Source of the DNA: Scortum barcoo
Taxonomy: Eukaryota; Chordata; Actinopteri; Centrarchiformes; Terapontidae
DNA length: 64,000 nt
Assembly (NCBI GenBank): GCA_023238725.1
Contig: CM041546.1
Location: 23,878,085-23,942,084, forward strand
Direction: 5' to 3'
Below are positions 28,077-40,300 of this stretch, in pieces. Position numbers and translations under genes: made by a program. A model generated the notes under the pieces. It ran no database searches. It saw only the letters and a list, made by a program, of their open reading frames with translations, and was not told where the DNA came from. Numbering within the stretch: the stretch's first letter is position 1; each line of letters opens with the position of its first letter.

Positions 28077-28332
28077 TTAGATCTCCTTGATTGTTCGTTC
28101 AGAGGGCCGGTACTCCTCCCGTCCTTTAGGGGAGGACATGTAGAAGGACTGGGTCTTGCGTTTTAGGCGGGCTCTCTTGGTGGCCAGTGACAGGCTGTGC
28201 TTGCTGGAGGCGATAATGTCAGTGATGAACTTCTTGCAGTCCACACACACCTCCATTGTGGCCCAATCCTCCGTCAGCTCCGGGGGAAGCTCCAGTTCTT
28301 CGTGAGACTTTAAGGAGCCGTGCTTCGAAAAC
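28077..28332 (-). CDS. spire1: spire1 last coding exon
   Basis: Encodes WATMEVCVDCKKFITDII, then KRARLKRKTQSFYMSSP, and ends PSERTIKEI with TAA at 28079-28077. Strong match to the human C-terminus. Confidence 0.96.
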
Positions 28333-31300
28333 CTGAACGGAGCAGAAACAGGAGGACAGCTTTGGGTGAGCAGGATCAGAGAACGCTATCGATTTAAGAT
28401 TTTATTATTACTTCTTCATGTGACTAGCCTAATACAGATTTTTCTTATTTGTTGTAACAGTTTTGATTCATTTTAGATGGTTTCATATTTTATGTTTAGG
28501 GTTTACTATTTGGTGTTGACTTTTACTTAAAAGCACACTGTCTTTTTGAACGATGCAATGTCAATAAAGTTAATCATTGATATCAAGGTCAATGGAACCT
28601 CTTTTCTGGTGCTCACAGCACTGACTGTAGAGGAAGGTTTGAGTAATATTAAGAGAAATAAGTTGACAAGTAATAGTTGATAATGCAAATAAAAGATTTT
28701 ACTCCTCCATGTATCTACATGTATATATTAGTTTTCAGCCACTAAATGTCACAGTGTGCACTATAGTCCAAAGACACACACTGGATATGTTAGCCAGGTG
28801 ACCAGGACACATTGTACCCAAGTGGCACCCACAATGATTGAGGGCCTTTTTGTATTTTGATGGTGTTTTAGTGTTTTTGGCATTTTGTCAGAATGTGTAT
28901 TACTTTTGGTAGTAGTATTTGCAGTATTCGTTTTTTTGAAAACTTCTTTTTTAGTGTTTAATGCTTTTTCACTCTGTCTGTGTTTTCTTTTCATTGTGGT
29001 TGCTGTACCAATGTCATACAAACTCTTCACAGAAGAATTTGTATTATATCAGGACATAACATGCCCTCTTGACAGAATAAATAATTGTGTTTGTCCTTCT
29101 TACTTGGACATGGTCTTCTGAATGCTGTGACGCTGTGGGCTACTGGACGACTTCTCTGTTTTAGCATCAGCTGCTGCTCCAGAGGCTTTTCCAGCTCCTT
29201 TAGATTGTCCTGCCTTTGCTCCTCTCAAAGATGGGGACGCTGCTGACGGCCCCGGCTCCACAGCAACAGAGAGCCCCTGTCCTACTGCAGCCATGGCACT
29301 TATCCTCTCCCTGGGCAGAGTGTTAGTTGAGCCGATGGAGTAGATAGGCAAGCTGGAATAAGGTTTGGATGGCAGCCGCATCTGTTAGAGAGTGAAGACA
29401 AGATTGTAAATAAGAGGAAGCATAATGATAACCGATAAACAACACTGACAGAAATCAAACGGCACCACATCACTGTCAGCTGACTAATCAGAATACATGG
29501 AAGCAGGACTTCATGCTGCACAGGCAGCTGATTGGCTGGTGGATTTATTCTGTTAGACGTACCTTTTTGCAACACTGTGAGCACACAGGCCTACAAGGAG
29601 AAAAGACATGGGAAACAGAGGAAGTGGTGAATGAAAAAGTCACACTGCCTTCTGCATAGTTTTCATTTAAGATGAGAAAAGTGGAGATGTTTTACTTTTT
29701 GCAAAACTGGCAGATGTAGGACCAGGTGAAAAAGGAGAACCTTTTGGTTCGACAACAGAAGCAAAGCTACAACAAAAGAGAAGACAACAGAATAAAAATT
29801 ATTTTTTGGTACTTAGAGAAAAGATATCACTCATGTGGGTTAAAGAATATACAGGCCCACCCATTCATCAAGGCTGTAAGTGCCTTCACCTTGTGTTTTA
29901 AAATGTACATGATACAAACAACATGTGTCATACAAGAGGAAGTTACCTTTCCCTTCTTCATTGCGGTGTAGATGTCTTTGTACTGCTGGAACTTCTCCAG
30001 TTCTGCCTTAACCAGCACCTGTCTGATGTGCATCACCTCCTCCACAGTCAGAGACAGACACTCCACAGGGAAACAGAACTCCTCCTATAACAACACACGC
30101 AAAACACACACACACACAGAGCAATGAGTGACCCTGGCAACAGCAGGTCCAACATACAAGGCTCAGTGTTTATCATTCAGTTCACAAACAGCCATACCTC
30201 CGCACCTTTCAGATCAGCCTGTGTGAGGTCCAGACTACATTTGGGTCATAAAAATGTTCTCATTGTTAGTGAACATATAGATGTTTAGTGAACATAGATT
30301 CATAGAGGGCTCATAATGAGTAAATAACCGGAGAATCAGAAGACATGATTCCAGCAGAGTTACTGTGTAATGTTAGTCTTGAAGGGCCGCTCCAACATGA
30401 ATAGAGTTGGAGTTTTCCCCAATTTCAAATTTTCTGCAATTACATCTATCCCTCTACATTGCTTTTTTTATTTGCTATTTTTCATTATTGTAGCTGTTTT
30501 CAGCATAAATACCCTGACACAAATGCTCTCCACACTTCTTTAATTTGAAGTGCTGTGCTTTAGTTGGTATGTTGGTATGACTGGCTTGTGATTTACAGGA
30601 AATGGTTTCCAACTGTTGGAGACAATTAGACATTTGTTCAATGTAAAAAGACATTTTTGGCGGCTTACTTGATAAAAGGAAGCACCATCTATCTTACACA
30701 TAATGTATCCTATGTAATATGTCCTACACCAGATTATGGAGATATACGCATGCTATTATTACTACCTTTAGACCTCTGGACATTATTTACCTCAGCTATC
30801 ACATCCACCAGTGTGAGATGTATGAACAAGTCAGATGGTTGAAAGGCATCAGCAACTGTGTTTAATTTATATGGCAGCAATATCTCAGTTTCTAAGGTAT
30901 TTAATGTCCTCAGTCAACTTCAAAGTGAAGAGCCACAACAGCAGAGCAAAAGAGAGGTTATCTCTAAAAGGTCCTCACACCAAATCTTAAATGTCAAAGA
31001 GTTTCCAGTACTACACACCTTATTACTGTAAAATTAAAAGACACCAACTGAGGGACTGAGGGACTGAGGGACTTTGAAGTTATTTATTTATAATAATACT
31101 TATTAATGTTTGGATTACTGTGTGCACCGTGTGTGTGTGTGTGTGTGTGTGTGTGTCTGATGACTGCTCTGTGTGACTGTTCTCAGGACTCTCTTGTAAA
31201 AAGATCAATCTTAATGAGACTACTTAAACAAATAAAATTTGACTCAGTATATAACTAACTTTTCTTAATCTGTCTCACACACAACAAAGAGATTAAGTCT

Positions 31301-34300
31301 CAAGAGAAGACTAAACCTCAAGGCCACAAACCTCATGGACATTTCAACTAAATCGCTTGAGAACCGCTTTAACATCAATTCTGCTCATATCTCTCTCCAT
31401 ATTTTCAAGTGAATTTACAGTCACAGTGTTCATTTGCTAAAGTGAAATTAACACTGTATTTTGATCAGCTGAAACTCAAACCACTGGAACAGATTGTTTT
31501 TTCTTTTTACCAATACACATCCACTAACTGTCTTTCTCTGTGCTGAAGGAAGCATCACAACGGTCTGTGCACATAAACCCCATCATTATCATTAAAATAG
31601 AGATAAGAATGTTCCAAATATAACATATGCAAATATAAAAATAGTTTCAGCACACTGGCTTTAGTGTTGTTGGAAGTAACTGTGATAGTCTGTGTGTAAA
31701 CCTCTGAAAATGATCTGAGAGCTGCTCAGAATGGTCAAGTTGTAGTACAGTAGGTAGCGTAGTGTCATTGAACATGGAGATGGACATATTAGTCAAACAA
31801 ATCATAAAATGGTTTAAGAGAAATCTGTGTGTGTGTGTTATAAAGAGTTCTAAAATATGTAAATTATAGAATGTTGGTTGCTGTGACTCATCAATGAGGT
31901 TCTCTCTTCAGACCTTATAAACCCAGCCTGAACAAACTCTGTTCACTTGTATCTGGAAGATCAACTGTGTTTGAGCACTGTCGTGTGAAAGATCGTTGGT
32001 TGGTATACAGGAACAATACATCCATGGAATTCATAGAAGAAAGTAGAGGCGTCTACAGACCCATCAGGGTGATGTTTGACACACCCATTTATGAGCGGGC
32101 TCTGCAGACCTGCTGGCACATGGGCTCATATAAGTCTCAGGTAAGAACCTTGATAATTTTCTCATCCACACAAACATAAAACAGTAGGTAATGTCTCACA
32201 CATTTTGTCATGTACTTAAATCTAAACACATTTGATCTCTTGTATGTTTAGATCGCACTGGTGACTGAACTACTGAGGCTTCAGCAGAAAAACCTGCTCC
32301 CATCTGAGGTGACTGCTGAAGACATCAGTCAGTTTCTGGTGGAGGAGAGCAAGAGCACACTGAGAGTACAGTAAGTTACTGGCACACACACACACACACA
32401 CACACACAGACTCAAATGAACAGTGAAAATGACAATAGTGTTTTCTCTGTTTGAAGGCTCTGGGAGTTTGAACTGGAGGACTATGACATCGACGTCAGGC
32501 CGCTTCTTAGGATGGTAAGGCCACAATCCTGAACACCATCAACAGTGGTTTGCAGTCAACTGCTACATTATACTTGATTTATTCTGTAAATCTGTTCTGC
32601 TCATCATGTCTCACTGCTTGTTTCAGGTGTGGGAGGTGAACACCAGCATGAAGATGAGGGACATTGAGTTTGAAGCCAGAAGGCTGCTCAACTCCCCAGA
32701 AGCCGCCCCTCCCCAGTTCCAGTAAGTAATATTTGACACATTTTTTTATCAGTTTAAGTTCAGTGGTTGTGATGTCTCTGCGCTGCTCTGAAGTGTTTGT
32801 TAACAATACAATGACTGTAATCTGCAGACATCCCAAGATCATCAGCCAGGCACAGATATACGCCAAGAACCTGACAGAGCAGCAGCAGGAGGCCCGCGAT
32901 GCCCCAAACTGCTCAACCCAAGGGAGGTGGTGATCGAGGTGGTCCCAAAAGTCCTGCAGGGCTTCTGGTTGCCTCCTCCAACCACCTTCCTCAACATGCC
33001 CTCCCAGCAGCTCAGTACAATGGCTGTTGGGGTCACCAAAGCTGTTGAGGACCGGGTCGCCACTGCTATGTCCTCCATCCTCTGTCAAGGTCCCCTTCTC
33101 CCGCTCCATCAGAGACAACCTGGTCCTGTCTATCCAGGAAAAGGTTAGACAGGGTCACACTCAAGAAGTCCTGGTGAAGAAGCTCAATCGCTTTGCAACG
33201 GAGGTGCTTAACATCATTGCCGAGATTGCAGCAAGAGAGATCTGTGCTCTGTTTCAGCCTCAGACTCACACCAGCATCCAGCCAGCAGTGAGTGAACAAG
33301 TGCAGCAGCCTACATCTGCTGCTGTTTTTCCTCCACCTGCTCCTCTGACCCCTCATGCTGAACCACCTGCCAGCATTGGCTTCAATCCACCAGCAGAGCA
33401 GCCAACAACTGGGCTTGAACTTAAATCTGCGGTGACTCCAGCTCCTCCATGTCCTATGATCCCTCCAGCTGAACTCATACCTTCAGTCCTGGATACTGAG
33501 CATAGGAGTGAGGAGCCCACCAAAGACCAAGACTCTGCCATGGATTCAGCTCCACCACGTCCTCTGAGCCCTCCAGCTGAAGAACCTCCTTCAGTCCCGA
33601 ACCCTGAGAACAACAGTGAAAAGACCACAAGAGAACCAGACTCTGCTGTGGATCCAGCTCCTCCCTGTCCTATGAGCCCTCCAGCTGAAGTCATACCTTC
33701 AGTCCTGGATACTGAGAATTGGAGTGAGGAGCCCACCAGAGGAACCAGACCCTGCTTTGGTTTCATCTCCACCAGCTCATGTCACCCCATCCAGTGAATC
33801 TCCTGCCATCAATGCAGAGCAGGATGACCTGATCATCAGTCAGGATGAGGCCAAAAAGAAAACTCAGGGCAGAATTCAAAGACTCATTCGCTGGTGTAGA
33901 AAAAAAGTGTGCTGCTGCTTCCTGCCTGAAGACTCAGACTGAGACTCTTTCTCGGCTGATTTTTTTCCTTTATTCATTATTTTCTTTGCTATATTAAAAA
34001 AAAAAACATTATTTCATTGCAGCCAGTTTAATAGATTATAAAACAGGAAGTGTACGTTGGGTCAGCTGCAGTTTCCAAAGCAATAAATGCTTGGTCCTTA
34101 TAAAGGTGAAATCTCAGAGAAGTATGAAAATGAATGACTTCTACAAGTCCTTTTTTTAACACAGAGCTGATTCTCTTGTATGGATCGACTGAATGAGTTT
34201 TTGAGAATCTTTACCATACTGAGTATAGTATAATAACATGTTTTTTTCCTTCCCACTCATCAATTTCAAAGATGTGAAAAGTGATACAACACAATTGCCG

Positions 34301-37300
34301 ACGTATTCTTTGGTATCACAATGCACCCATGTACACAGCATTGATGGTATCGATGGTTTCATGTTGTTGAAAAAGTATCAATTTCGTAACCAAACCAGAG
34401 GCAAGGAGGGAGGGAAGCGCCACACAACTTTACCTTAGATCCATAGCATCATAGATAAACCAAACTATGGTAGTCAAAATTACACATTTTATTCTAAAAG
34501 AATCCCACCACTAGCAAACTTTTTTGTTCAACATTAGAGCAGATTTAAATAATTTTTAGTTGCAGCTACTTGTGTTTGAGTGTTAAATGTTATCTAAAGC
34601 CAGGTAGATGATTATCAAATAAATGATATTGCTGACAACCTGCTCTATGTGAATGGTCTCTAATGAAGCAGGAAGCATTAAGAGAGGATGGGCAGCTACA
34701 GCTACGATGGCAGGCCGGACTGAGGGAGACTGGCAAACCTTGGCCGACTCTCTTCCTCTGATGTAAATGCCTCTGCACAGAGCAAAAACTGCTTTCATCA
34801 ACCCCAACACAAATGCCTCGATAGGGTGGGAGCTCCGCAAAGGGTGGAGAGTGGAGGGAGAAGGGCGGAGGTGGAGGTGGAGGGTTATCCTGGGACGATA
34901 AGTAGCTATCATCGCAACCTGAATGACAGAAGGTGAAGGTGTGTGTGGGAGAGAGGAAGAGAGGGGTTCCTGCAGTTTGATGAAGTCACAACAGGAGAAA
35001 ATTTGAGCATCCACAAAGGATTCAGTGATACAAAAAGGACAGGGAAGTAATCCTGGACAATGTCACACAAATTAAAGGGTAAACGAGATGACAGTGAGTG
35101 TTTCGATCCATTCTCATTTGCTTCCCTGCAAAGATCTTAATGCTCGCTTCCCCTCCCACATTCTCTTTTTTGTCTTTCTTATTAAGTTACTGGACAGGCT
35201 CTGTGGCTGTCCTGGATTAAAACTTTATCAGACTACACTGTCCCCAAACAACCCACAGTAATATGCTCTAATACTCACACATTTTCTTGTTTGTTATTTG
35301 TTACTCTTATTAACAGTTTTAAATAGTAAAACCAAAAGAAATGTATCTTATCCTGTCCCTGTCTTTGTGACCCAAGTCATTTTTTGGTGCATTTCATCTA
35401 CTGAGAATAAACAGTGTGTGAAAAGATGTTGGACTCACCAGAGACTTGGAGCTCTTTTTGGACGGCGGCTGAAACTGTCGGACATTGGTCGGAGTTTCCT
35501 TCTCAATGGAGTGTCTCCTCTGGGGGGTCTGACGCCTCTCTGGCTGGGGTGTAGACGAGATGGGCAGAAACATGGGGGGAGCTGGTATTCATGAAGGAAA
35601 AAGATGTAAAAGAGAGAAAAGGAGGCATCTTAAGTGTAAAAGTGTGGATTTATTGCTTAATTAAGGAACTTCATTAAGAACTTCTGATCATAAACAGCAA
35701 CAAAAAAATAAAAACTCTTGAAAACATGGCAGTGAGGCTGTTAAGATTAAAAGTCATCAATCACTGTCAGTGTATGGTTTACTTGAGGAGGTGACTGGGC
35801 TGTGACAGGCATGAAGAAATAATTCCTGACTCACTTTTCTTCCCCATCGCAGACTCGGGGGATGTATCATCCATCAAAGATGTAGCGACACTGGAGCTGC
35901 TGGCCGATCTGCGCCCAACAATCTCATCCTGAATGAAGGGAATATAAAGGCACCTCAATCATTATTTGCTCTGCACATGCCGGTTGTAATTTCTACAAAT
36001 CCATCACAATCCACACAAATAACAACAACACACAAACTGATACTGACGTCAGAGTCAGAACTGTCCAGCTCAGCGAGGCTGGGAGCCTTCAGGAGCCTCT
36101 TCCTCTGAGGTGCAGACTGAGATCCGGAGGGCTCTACCCTGGGAGATGCTGATCCATTGATCAAAGACAGAGTGCTGGATGTTCTCCTGCCCATGTATGG
36201 ACTAAACTCATCTGCACAGAGCCACACACAAGAGAGTCATTCAGATAAAAGGAAAAAAATCACTTGAGATGGATCTCAAAACACTGCCTCATATGATTCC
36301 TTGCATCCTGTGTTATTCTTAAGTCTATTTTGATTGTTCTGCCCCTGACAAGGGGGAAACAGACTGTTTTCAAATCACAGTTTTCCTGCGAGGTAAGGTG
36401 AAAAGATGCAGTGGATCCTGTACAGAAGCCTGAGGTTTGAGATCCATCCCAAGGTTAAAGAGGTCAGGAGGGGAGAGTTAAGTTGGTCTGAGGGGAGGTA
36501 GAGGAGCAGGCTGGTGTTACACACAGAGCATGGATGCCTCTTTCATGAAATACTTTCACTCAGGACTCCTAAAATGGGCTTCTCTCACCTGACAGCCTCC
36601 ATGGTATATTTTTGGTAGAGCTGAATCCTTGAAACCAAATGCCGTAATTGACTAACAAGGTCATTCTGCATTTTGGTCAAAGGAGAGGAAACAATCCATG
36701 ACGACCAACCACCTACCAAGCTGTCTGACCTTAGCTGTGGTTTCTAGGGGCGCAAAATGGTTGAAAAGAGGGTTTAGAGGGAGGGAGGCAGTGTGGGAAG
36801 AGGAGACAAGGGAGTGCTGCAGAAGACAGATAAAGAGCTGCAGCTGATAGGATCTATGGGAGCTCTCTTTTCTCTTCTCAGTCTCTCTTGTTTGTGGGAA
36901 AAGCATCGAAATGAGCTCATCATCCCTGCTGCTGGACTAGAACCTAGATTCCTAAGAGACTGCGTCATCAGGCTTTAGACTTAACACTAAACACAAAACA
37001 AACCCACCACAGTTAGCCAGCCTCCACCTGTGTTTTGGCCAGGCTTCGTCATTGAGATATTTAAATAGAGGAGATATTAGTTTACAGCCAGGGAGGCAGA
37101 CAGACAAGGCCATTAGGTCGAGGGTGAACAAGGCCCTCCAAACCACATTGGTGTTCATACTTTACCTAATCCAGTACGGAACAAATCCTGTGGCATACTG
37201 CGAGTTTTGCCAAAACCTAAAAGAGGACACCTCCTTCATTAGGATAGCTATAAGACTACTCCACCATCTGGTAGTCAGTGCAAGTAAATCCCAATAATAT

Positions 37301-40300
37301 ACAATAATTATTGCAGTCATTGAATTATTGTGTGGTTGATTTGGGTTAATTTACTTCACATCTAGAACCCATCTTCCCTCAACCTGGTTTGCTAATTTTC
37401 TTCTTCATTTTTATCACCACCAAGGTGTGGCTTCAATTAAAGGTGGCTGAATGAGAAAATCAATTTTGGCATTCAATTTTGCATCAATGCCTTAGCTGAA
37501 ACAATTCTTGATTTTAAAGGAGTAGTACAAAATTTGAGTAAACATCTTTAGTCACCTTCTTGTGGCAAATTAGACGAGTAGATTCCTACCACTCCCGTGT
37601 CTTTGTGTTAAATATGAAGTTAGAGAAGGAGGATTGGATTAATTTAGAGAAGCAAGATAGGAAGCAGGTGGAAACAGCTATCCTGGCTCTGTCAAATGTT
37701 AAAATCTCTCTCTAATTAACTTTACTTGCAAGAAGGAAGTCACTGCACCTGGCTAAGAAATAGTTATAACATGTAACTTCCCGTAAAACCACAACTAAAC
37801 TTTTTTTTTTTTCAATTCATCATCATCATCTCGGTCTCGGTCTCAGTTTGTCCATATTAATAATGAATCCTCTGTGCATACTAAAGTCTGTCATGGAGTT
37901 CCACAAGGTTCAGTGCTAGGTCCAATTCTGTTTATTTTGTATATGCTGCCCCTTGGCAATATCATCAGGAGGCACTAGATTTCCATTGTTATGCTGATGA
38001 CACCCAATTATATTTATCAGTGGAGCCAGACAAAACTGATCAGCTCCTGAAACTCCATGGCCTGCCTTAAAGATATAAAGGCTTGGATGACCAGAAATTT
38101 CCTGCTGTTGAACTCAGATAAAACTGAAGTGATCCTATTAGGTCCGAAACACCTGAGGAACACGTTTTCTCCTAAGATAGCCTTGCTGGAATGGCATTAA
38201 CTCGGCCTCCAGCACCACTGTAAGGAACCTCAGTGTTTTATTTGATCAGGATATGTCCTTCGACACCCATATTAAGCATATTTCAAGGTCTGCCTTTTAC
38301 CACCTGCGCAACATCGCAAAAAATTCGGCACTTTTTGTCCCAAAGCGATGCTGAAAAATTAGTCCATGCATTTGTCTCTTCCAGGCTGGATTACTTGTAA
38401 TTCACTTTTATCAGGCTGCCCGAACAAGTCGTTAAAGACTCTACAGCTGGTCCAGAATGCCGCTGCTGCTCGGGTGCTGACTAAAACCAGGAAAAGAGAC
38501 CATATTACTCCATCAGTACTGGCTTCTCTGCATTGGCTCCCTGTCTGTAAAATTTAGAGTGGATTTTAAAATCCTACTCCTCACATATAAGGCTCTACAT
38601 GGTCTGGCACCATTATATCTTAATGAATTGATAACTCCTTATCATCCAACTAGAGTGCTGCGCTCCCAAAACGCAGGCTTACTTGTAGTTCCCAGGGTTT
38701 CCAGAAGTAGTCTAGGGGGCAGAGCCTTCAGCTATCAGGCCCCTGTTCTCTGGAACCAGCTCCCAGTCTGGGTCCGAGAGGCAGACACAGTGTCAGTGTT
38801 TAAGAATAGACTTAAAACCTTCCTTTTTGATAAAGCCTTATAGTTAGGGTGGGCATAGGCTCGCCCTTAGTTATGCTGCTATAGGCTTAGACTGCTGGGG
38901 GGCTCCCATGATGCATCGGGCACCTCTCCCTCTTCCTCTGTCTCTGCTTCCTCTTTCTCTGCTTCTCCTCTTCCTTTGCTTCCTCTACTCTCTATTATGG
39001 TAGTAGTGCAAACTGGACCCACCTTATAAACTGGTAAAAGTGGCTAAAGTGGTTAAACTGGTTAAAGTAGTTAAAGTGGTTAAATTGGTTAAATTAAGTT
39101 AAAGTTAAAGTGTCAAAGCGGTTAATGTGAATACTCTTATGTCCTGTAAAGTGCATGTTACTGCCGGAGCCCTGGTCCTCTTTGTTCTCTCCAGTCTTGC
39201 AGGTTCCTCACTGATTCTGGTTGTGGTCCATCTGTCTGAGGTTCACTGGCCTGGTGGGGACATGATCTGTGTCTGTGTTGTGGAGAGAAGGTCCGAGTGG
39301 CCCAGAGCTCCATATGAGGACATCTAGAGATGCACCTGGACTCACAGACTCATTTCCATTACTTGTGATACCTCATACGTGGACTAAACCCATGAACTCA
39401 GCATGTATAATTCCCTATATGATTGATGATGATGTTCTCTGTACATGTGGCATCTATTGCACGTCTGTCCGTCCCAGGGAGAGGGATCCCTCATCTGTGG
39501 CTCTTCCTCAGGTTTCTTCTTTTTCCCATAAAGGGTTTTTTGAAGTTTTTCCTGACTCCGGTTCGAGGGTCTAAGGACAGAGGGTGTCACAACTGTACAG
39601 ATTGTAAAGCCCTCCTCAGAGGCAAACAATGTTTGTGATTTTGGGCTCTAAATAAATAAATTTGAAATTTGAATCATCATTCATATAACTTTTGACAGAG
39701 CCAGACTAGCTGTTTCCCCTGTTTCTAGTCTTTATGGTAAGCCAACCACCTCCTGGTTCTTGCTTCATATTTATGACACAGATATGAGTGTGGTCTCGAC
39801 CTTCTCATCTGACTATTGACAGGAAAGCAAAATGTAGTTCTACACCAGAAAAATGCATAATAAACATCACAGTAGGACATGCCATCTCCAATTAGCCAGT
39901 TACAGGGAATGAAAAAACTGCCAAATAACAAAATGGACCCTGATTTGCATGATACATCAACAATAGTTTAGATATAGTAACTGTGTTTTAATCTTGTCAA
40001 TTGGATTTCTCCTTGAAAACTTTATTGTTCCTGGTTAAAACCTTAATCATGTTGATTAAAGTGTCAGTGGGTATGTACCATCTGCCCAAGAAATGTAAAA
40101 CAAAGTTAGAGTCAAACTGCTCACTCCGTATGTGAATGATCCATCATAGAGGACAGTGCGTACACACGTCGGACAGCATGAATGAGTGAGCGTGAGGTGA
40201 TAAAGCTTGTGATGTGATGGGAGACACTGGCTTCAGTGAGAAGGAAAGAGGAACACAGCATTATTCTGATTCGCCTGCCTGTACTGAGAGAACACACCTC

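Larger units (their letters stand above)
31912..33942 (+). pseudogene. Copy B of the repeat-rich gene, nested antisense in a spire1 intron
   Basis: Exons: 31912-32140, 32252-32370, 32457-32514, 32627-32721, 32828-33942. The first four have clean GT-AG junctions and consistent phases (RALQTCWHMGSYKSQ, LLRLQQKNLLPSEV, LWEFELEDYDIDVRPLLRM, VWEVNTSMKMRDIEFEARR). The last exon breaks three times: near 32895 (one base off, stop TGA soon after), near 33050-33075, and near 33742 (one extra G). It then ends with RLIRWCRKKVCCCFLPEDSD and a stop. The CCC after a basic helix could be a palmitoylation site (inference). Only about 3 of the Pro/Glu repeats are present. The upstream first exon and ATG were not found; the first visible exon needs two bases from before it. 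Either a recent pseudogene or a live gene with assembly errors. Function unknown; the family is not one I recognise. Confidence 0.65.
29405..34160. repeat. Segmental duplication copy B (source, inside spire1)
   Basis: Partner of 21027-25335. Here the spire1 exons (29563-29590, 29696-29766, 29947-30084) are intact and in frame with the rest of spire1, so this is the parental arrangement and the other is the derived copy. Confidence 0.9.
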
